A stretch of 15,147 bases of DNA from JALZAA01 sp035316025 (lineage in GTDB: Bacteria > Actinomycetota > Acidimicrobiia > IMCC26256 > JACDBD01). Positions 12,851 to 15,147 of the stretch are shown here, piece by piece. The stretch lies in the NCBI GenBank assembly GCA_035316025.1, contig DATFXL010000002.1, positions 1 through 15,147 of the forward strand, written 5' to 3'. The notes beneath the pieces are model-generated. The model did not search any database and had not been told where the DNA came from. It worked only from the letters and a program-made list of their open reading frames with translations. How positions within the stretch are numbered: the first letter of the stretch is position 1; the number at the start of each line of letters is the position of its first letter. The translations under genes were made by a program, and so were the position numbers.

Positions 12851-13300
12851 ATGCCGACGATGCGGTTCAACCACATGGAGCTGACGTTCGCCCGGGGAAC
12901 GCTCACCCAGGAGTTCCGCGAGGAGGTCGACGCGTTCTACGGGAGCGTCTTCGGCTGGATCGGGGTCGACGCCGAGGTCGTCGGCCAGCTCTGCCACATC
13001 CTCCTCTCCGAGGAGGCGCAGCAATTCATCCTGCTGGCCGAGAGCGACAAGCCCATGCAATCACCCGGGTACGACCACCTCGGGCTCCTGTTCGCGACGC
13101 GCGAGGAGGTCGACGAGAAGCTCGAGCAGGTGAAGCGGTACCAGGAGAAGGACGATCGCGTCCGGATCAAGGAGTACGACGACCTTGTCACCGGCGACCT
13201 CACGACGCGCGCGTTCTACGTGAAGTACCTGCTGCCGATCTACTTCGACGTTCAGGCCCTCGAGCGCCACGGGAAGCCGCTCGGCAACGACCTCTCTTGA
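12851..13300 (+). CDS. VOC-like family protein
   Basis: A 149-residue protein. It begins with RFNHMELTFARG (His8), followed by AFYGSVFGWIG, which matches the first module of VOC proteins. The second module has YDHLGLLF (His76) and ends with a YFDVQALE segment. The metal ligands are less complete than in the VOC gene at 11907-12305, so metal binding is uncertain. ATG 12851 has AGGAAGG (12835-12841) about 9 nt upstream; the frame is open further upstream but overlaps the opposing SRPBCC gene there. It is divergent from the SRPBCC-VOC pair across about 52 bp and converges with the next SDR gene with 19 bp between stops. Many actinobacteria carry such short VOC proteins in lipid-catabolic regions; function is not known. 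Confidence 0.8.
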   Translation: MPTMRFNHMELTFARGTLTQEFREEVDAFYGSVFGWIGVDAEVVGQLCHILLSEEAQQFILLAESDKPMQSPGYDHLGLLFATREEVDEKLEQVKRYQEKDDRVRIKEYDDLVTGDLTTRAFYVKYLLPIYFDVQALERHGKPLGNDLS

Positions 13301-13319
13301 TCGCTCCGGGGTGGAGAAG

Positions 13320-14267
13320 CTAAGCCCGGTCCTTTCGGTACTGCTCCTGCCACTCCTTGGGCGGGGGATCGGCGCGCTTGGCGCCGGCGCCGAAGAGGCG
13401 GGGGATCTCGGCGGCGAGCTCCAAGGCCGTCCAGCCCCGGTCGTGACGCTCGGCCTGCGTGTCCACCTCCCACGTGCGGACGTGCTCGACGACCCCGCCC
13501 CGCACCTGGAAGCACTGGCCCGACAGCCAGCCGGCGGCGGGCGACGCGAGGTAGCACACCATCTCGGCGACGTGGACGGGGTCGGTGGGGTCGAACACCT
13601 CCTCCTCGGCCCGGGCGCGGTCGATGCGCCACCCGATGTCGGCGAGCCGGGTGCGCGCCGACGGCATGATCGTGTTGGCCGTCACGCCGTAGGGCGCCAT
13701 CTCCGTCGCGACGGCGTCGGTGAACGCGGCGACGCCGGCCTTGGCGGCCACGTAGTTCGACTGGCCCGCGCCCCCGTAGAGCAGGAGGCCGGTCGACGTG
13801 TTGATCAGGCGTCCGTAGCCGCCGCGCCCGGCCTTGTGCTCGGCGCGCCACCATCGGCAGGCGGGCCGTGACACTGCGAAGGTCCCGTTGAGGTGCACGC
13901 GCAGGACGTCGGCCCACTCGTCATCCTCGAGATTGAAGACCATGTGCGGACGGCCGATCCCGGCGTTGTTCACGACGACGTCGATGCGGCCCCACGTGTC
14001 GAGCGCGGTCTGGAGGAGCGCCTCGCCGCCTTCGGGCGTCGAGATGTCGTGGGCGTCGGCGATGGCGTCGCCGCCCGCCTCGCCGATGGCGGTGACCGCT
14101 TCGTCGGCGGGCGTCTCGCCCGTCACGGCGCCGTCGGTCGCGACGCCGACGTCGTTCACGACGACGCGCGCGCCGTATCCGGCGAGTCGGGTCGCCTCGG
14201 CTCGGCCGATGCCGCGGCCGGCGCCGGTGACGACCGCGACCCTGCCCTGGAGCATCGGCTCGGTCAC
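13320..14267 (-). CDS. Short-chain dehydrogenase with C-terminal extension (ChsB1/HSD17B4-like)
   Basis: A 315-residue SDR. It has TGAGRGIG (14-21), an Asp at the end of the second strand (VVNDVG, Asp39) favouring NAD, NNAG (100-103), Ser158, Tyr172 and Lys176 (NYVAAK). About 60 residues follow the SDR core, and the length and layout match the family that includes the steroid 3-hydroxyacyl-CoA dehydrogenase ChsB1 (Rv3502c) and the dehydrogenase domain of peroxisomal multifunctional enzyme type 2. A likely role is oxidation of a 3-hydroxyacyl-CoA in side-chain beta-oxidation, but this is inferred from resemblance and context. GTG 14267 overlaps the stop of the upstream FadD17-like synthetase by 4 bp (GTGA), so the two are translationally coupled. 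Confident as an SDR, moderate on the subgroup. Confidence 0.88.
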   Translation of the reverse strand: MTEPMLQGRVAVVTGAGRGIGRAEATRLAGYGARVVVNDVGVATDGAVTGETPADEAVTAIGEAGGDAIADAHDISTPEGGEALLQTALDTWGRIDVVVNNAGIGRPHMVFNLEDDEWADVLRVHLNGTFAVSRPACRWWRAEHKAGRGGYGRLINTSTGLLLYGGAGQSNYVAAKAGVAAFTDAVATEMAPYGVTANTIMPSARTRLADIGWRIDRARAEEEVFDPTDPVHVAEMVCYLASPAAGWLSGQCFQVRGGVVEHVRTWEVDTQAERHDRGWTALELAAEIPRLFGAGAKRADPPPKEWQEQYRKDRA

Positions 14268-15147
14268 GTCGCTTCCAACACGGGCTCACGGCCCCGGGCC
14301 GCGAACTCCGCCCGGAGCGCGTCGACATCTGCCGCGGTCAGGCGCCGATAGGCGCCGCCCTTCTCCGGCTGCCACCACACGGAATCGTGTGTCTCCCAGC
14401 GGTCGCGTCGCAGCACCCGCTTGAGGACCTTGCTCGTCTCGGTGACGGGCATCGTCTCGGCGATGCGCACGAACCGGGGCGCCCATTTCGTCCCGAGGTC
14501 GGGCTGCACGGCAAGGAACTCGGCGAACGCGCCCGGGTCGAAGACGACGTCCGGTCGCAGCTGCAGCGCGGCCATGACCCGGTCGCCGACGTCGGGATCA
14601 GGGACCGCGTACACCGCCGCCAGCACGACGTCGGGATGGCGGGCAAGAATCCGCTCGACGGGCGCGGCGGAGAAGTTCTCGCCATCGACGCGCAGCCAGT
14701 CGTAGTCGCGCCCGGCGAAGTAGAGGAAGCCCTGTTCGTCCCGGTACGCGAGGTCGCCGGTCCAGTAGATGCCTTCGTGGACCCGCGCCGCGTTGGCCTC
14801 GTCGTTGTTCCAGTAGCCCTCGAAACTGGCGGCACCGAGGAGGTTGACGAGCTCGCCGATCGCCTCGTCCGGATTGAGCAGGCGACCGTCGGCATCGAAG
14901 CGCGCCGGCGGTGTCGCCTCGCCGGTCTCCGGATCGAGGACCTCCACGCCGTCACGTCCGCGGCCCAGCGCGCCGGGCGGCATCTCGGCCGTGCGCTGCA
15001 CGACGGCGCCGCCTTCCGTGGAGCCGTAAGAGTCGATCACGGGGACACCAAAGCGCTTGGAGAAGCGGTCGATGTCGAGGTCGGCGCCCTCGTTGCCGAA
15101 CACCAGACGGAGCGAGTTTTCGGCATCGTCTGGACGTTCCGGCGTGG
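14264..15147 (-). CDS. fadD17: FadD17-like steroid acyl-CoA synthetase (5' end outside window)
   Basis: The frame is open to the right edge, so the N-terminal part including the phosphate-binding loop is missing; about 294 residues are visible. Seen: LVFGNEGADLDIDRF, the A5 motif YGSTEGG, WTGDLAYRD with the ribose-binding Asp, the hinge LRVDGENFSAAPVE, and an A10 segment VTETSKVLK with the probable catalytic Lys. The apparent start at 15103 is internal, since upstream codons read as family sequence (DDAENSLRL). It is a paralogue of the synthetase at 1009-2685, sharing long stretches such as FAEFLAVQPDLGTKWAPR. Its FGNEG and GSTEGG motifs are closer to those I recall for mycobacterial FadD17. 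It overlaps the downstream SDR gene by 4 bp, which supports a ligase-dehydrogenase unit for activating and oxidising a steroid side chain. Confidence 0.88.
   Translation of the reverse strand, partial: TPERPDDAENSLRLVFGNEGADLDIDRFSKRFGVPVIDSYGSTEGGAVVQRTAEMPPGALGRGRDGVEVLDPETGEATPPARFDADGRLLNPDEAIGELVNLLGAASFEGYWNNDEANAARVHEGIYWTGDLAYRDEQGFLYFAGRDYDWLRVDGENFSAAPVERILARHPDVVLAAVYAVPDPDVGDRVMAALQLRPDVVFDPGAFAEFLAVQPDLGTKWAPRFVRIAETMPVTETSKVLKRVLRRDRWETHDSVWWQPEKGGAYRRLTAADVDALRAEFAARGREPVLEAT

Noticed and set aside
1..15147. Mobile elements, CRISPR arrays, tRNA genes, phage genes or a defence system
   Set aside because: No transposase, integrase, direct-repeat array, tRNA-like structure or recognised defence gene was seen on either strand.

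Overview
This is a high-GC window with frequent GTG starts, very tight gene packing and probable leaderless genes, which together suggest an actinobacterium. I cannot place it below phylum with confidence; a free-living, sterol-degrading lineage such as Acidimicrobiia or a relative of the Mycobacteriales would fit. There are no rRNA or tRNA genes, insertion sequences or CRISPR arrays, and no gene-free stretch longer than about 245 bases.

The centre (3866-9648, plus strand) is a compact operon for removing the last three carbons of a steroid side chain. It corresponds to the intracellular-growth (igr/chs) operon of Mycobacterium tuberculosis. In order it holds a FadE29/ChsE2-type acyl-CoA dehydrogenase, ChsH2 (MaoC-like plus DUF35), a FadE28/ChsE1-type dehydrogenase, ChsH1 (MaoC hydratase), the Ltp2 aldolase and a short-chain dehydrogenase. 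The expected chemistry is dehydrogenation of the C22 pregnene-carboxyl-CoA, hydration at C17, then retro-aldol cleavage to a 17-ketosteroid and propionyl-CoA. A perfect KstR-type operator (3853-3866) lies over the start codon of the first gene. The gene order differs from M. tuberculosis because chsE1 sits between chsH2 and chsH1.

The left flank (1-2685, plus) has the 3' part of another acyl-CoA dehydrogenase followed by a FadD17-like steroid acyl-CoA synthetase. A convergent alpha/beta hydrolase (2760-3620, minus) is divergent from the chs operon and shares its upstream region.

The right flank is more mixed. It holds an unrecognised 226-residue protein (9709-10389, minus), a secreted ABC-type solute-binding protein (10548-11864, plus), an SRPBCC-VOC gene pair (12798-11907, minus), a second VOC-like protein (12851-13300, plus), and a minus-strand pair of a second FadD17-like synthetase (running off the right edge) and an SDR resembling the ChsB1 family. 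The flanking CoA ligases, dehydrogenase and SDR suggest a larger sterol-catabolism island of which this window is a part. The pathway itself is known. What is less usual is the operon order, the operator over the start codon, the paired FadD17 paralogues and the unassigned accessory genes.
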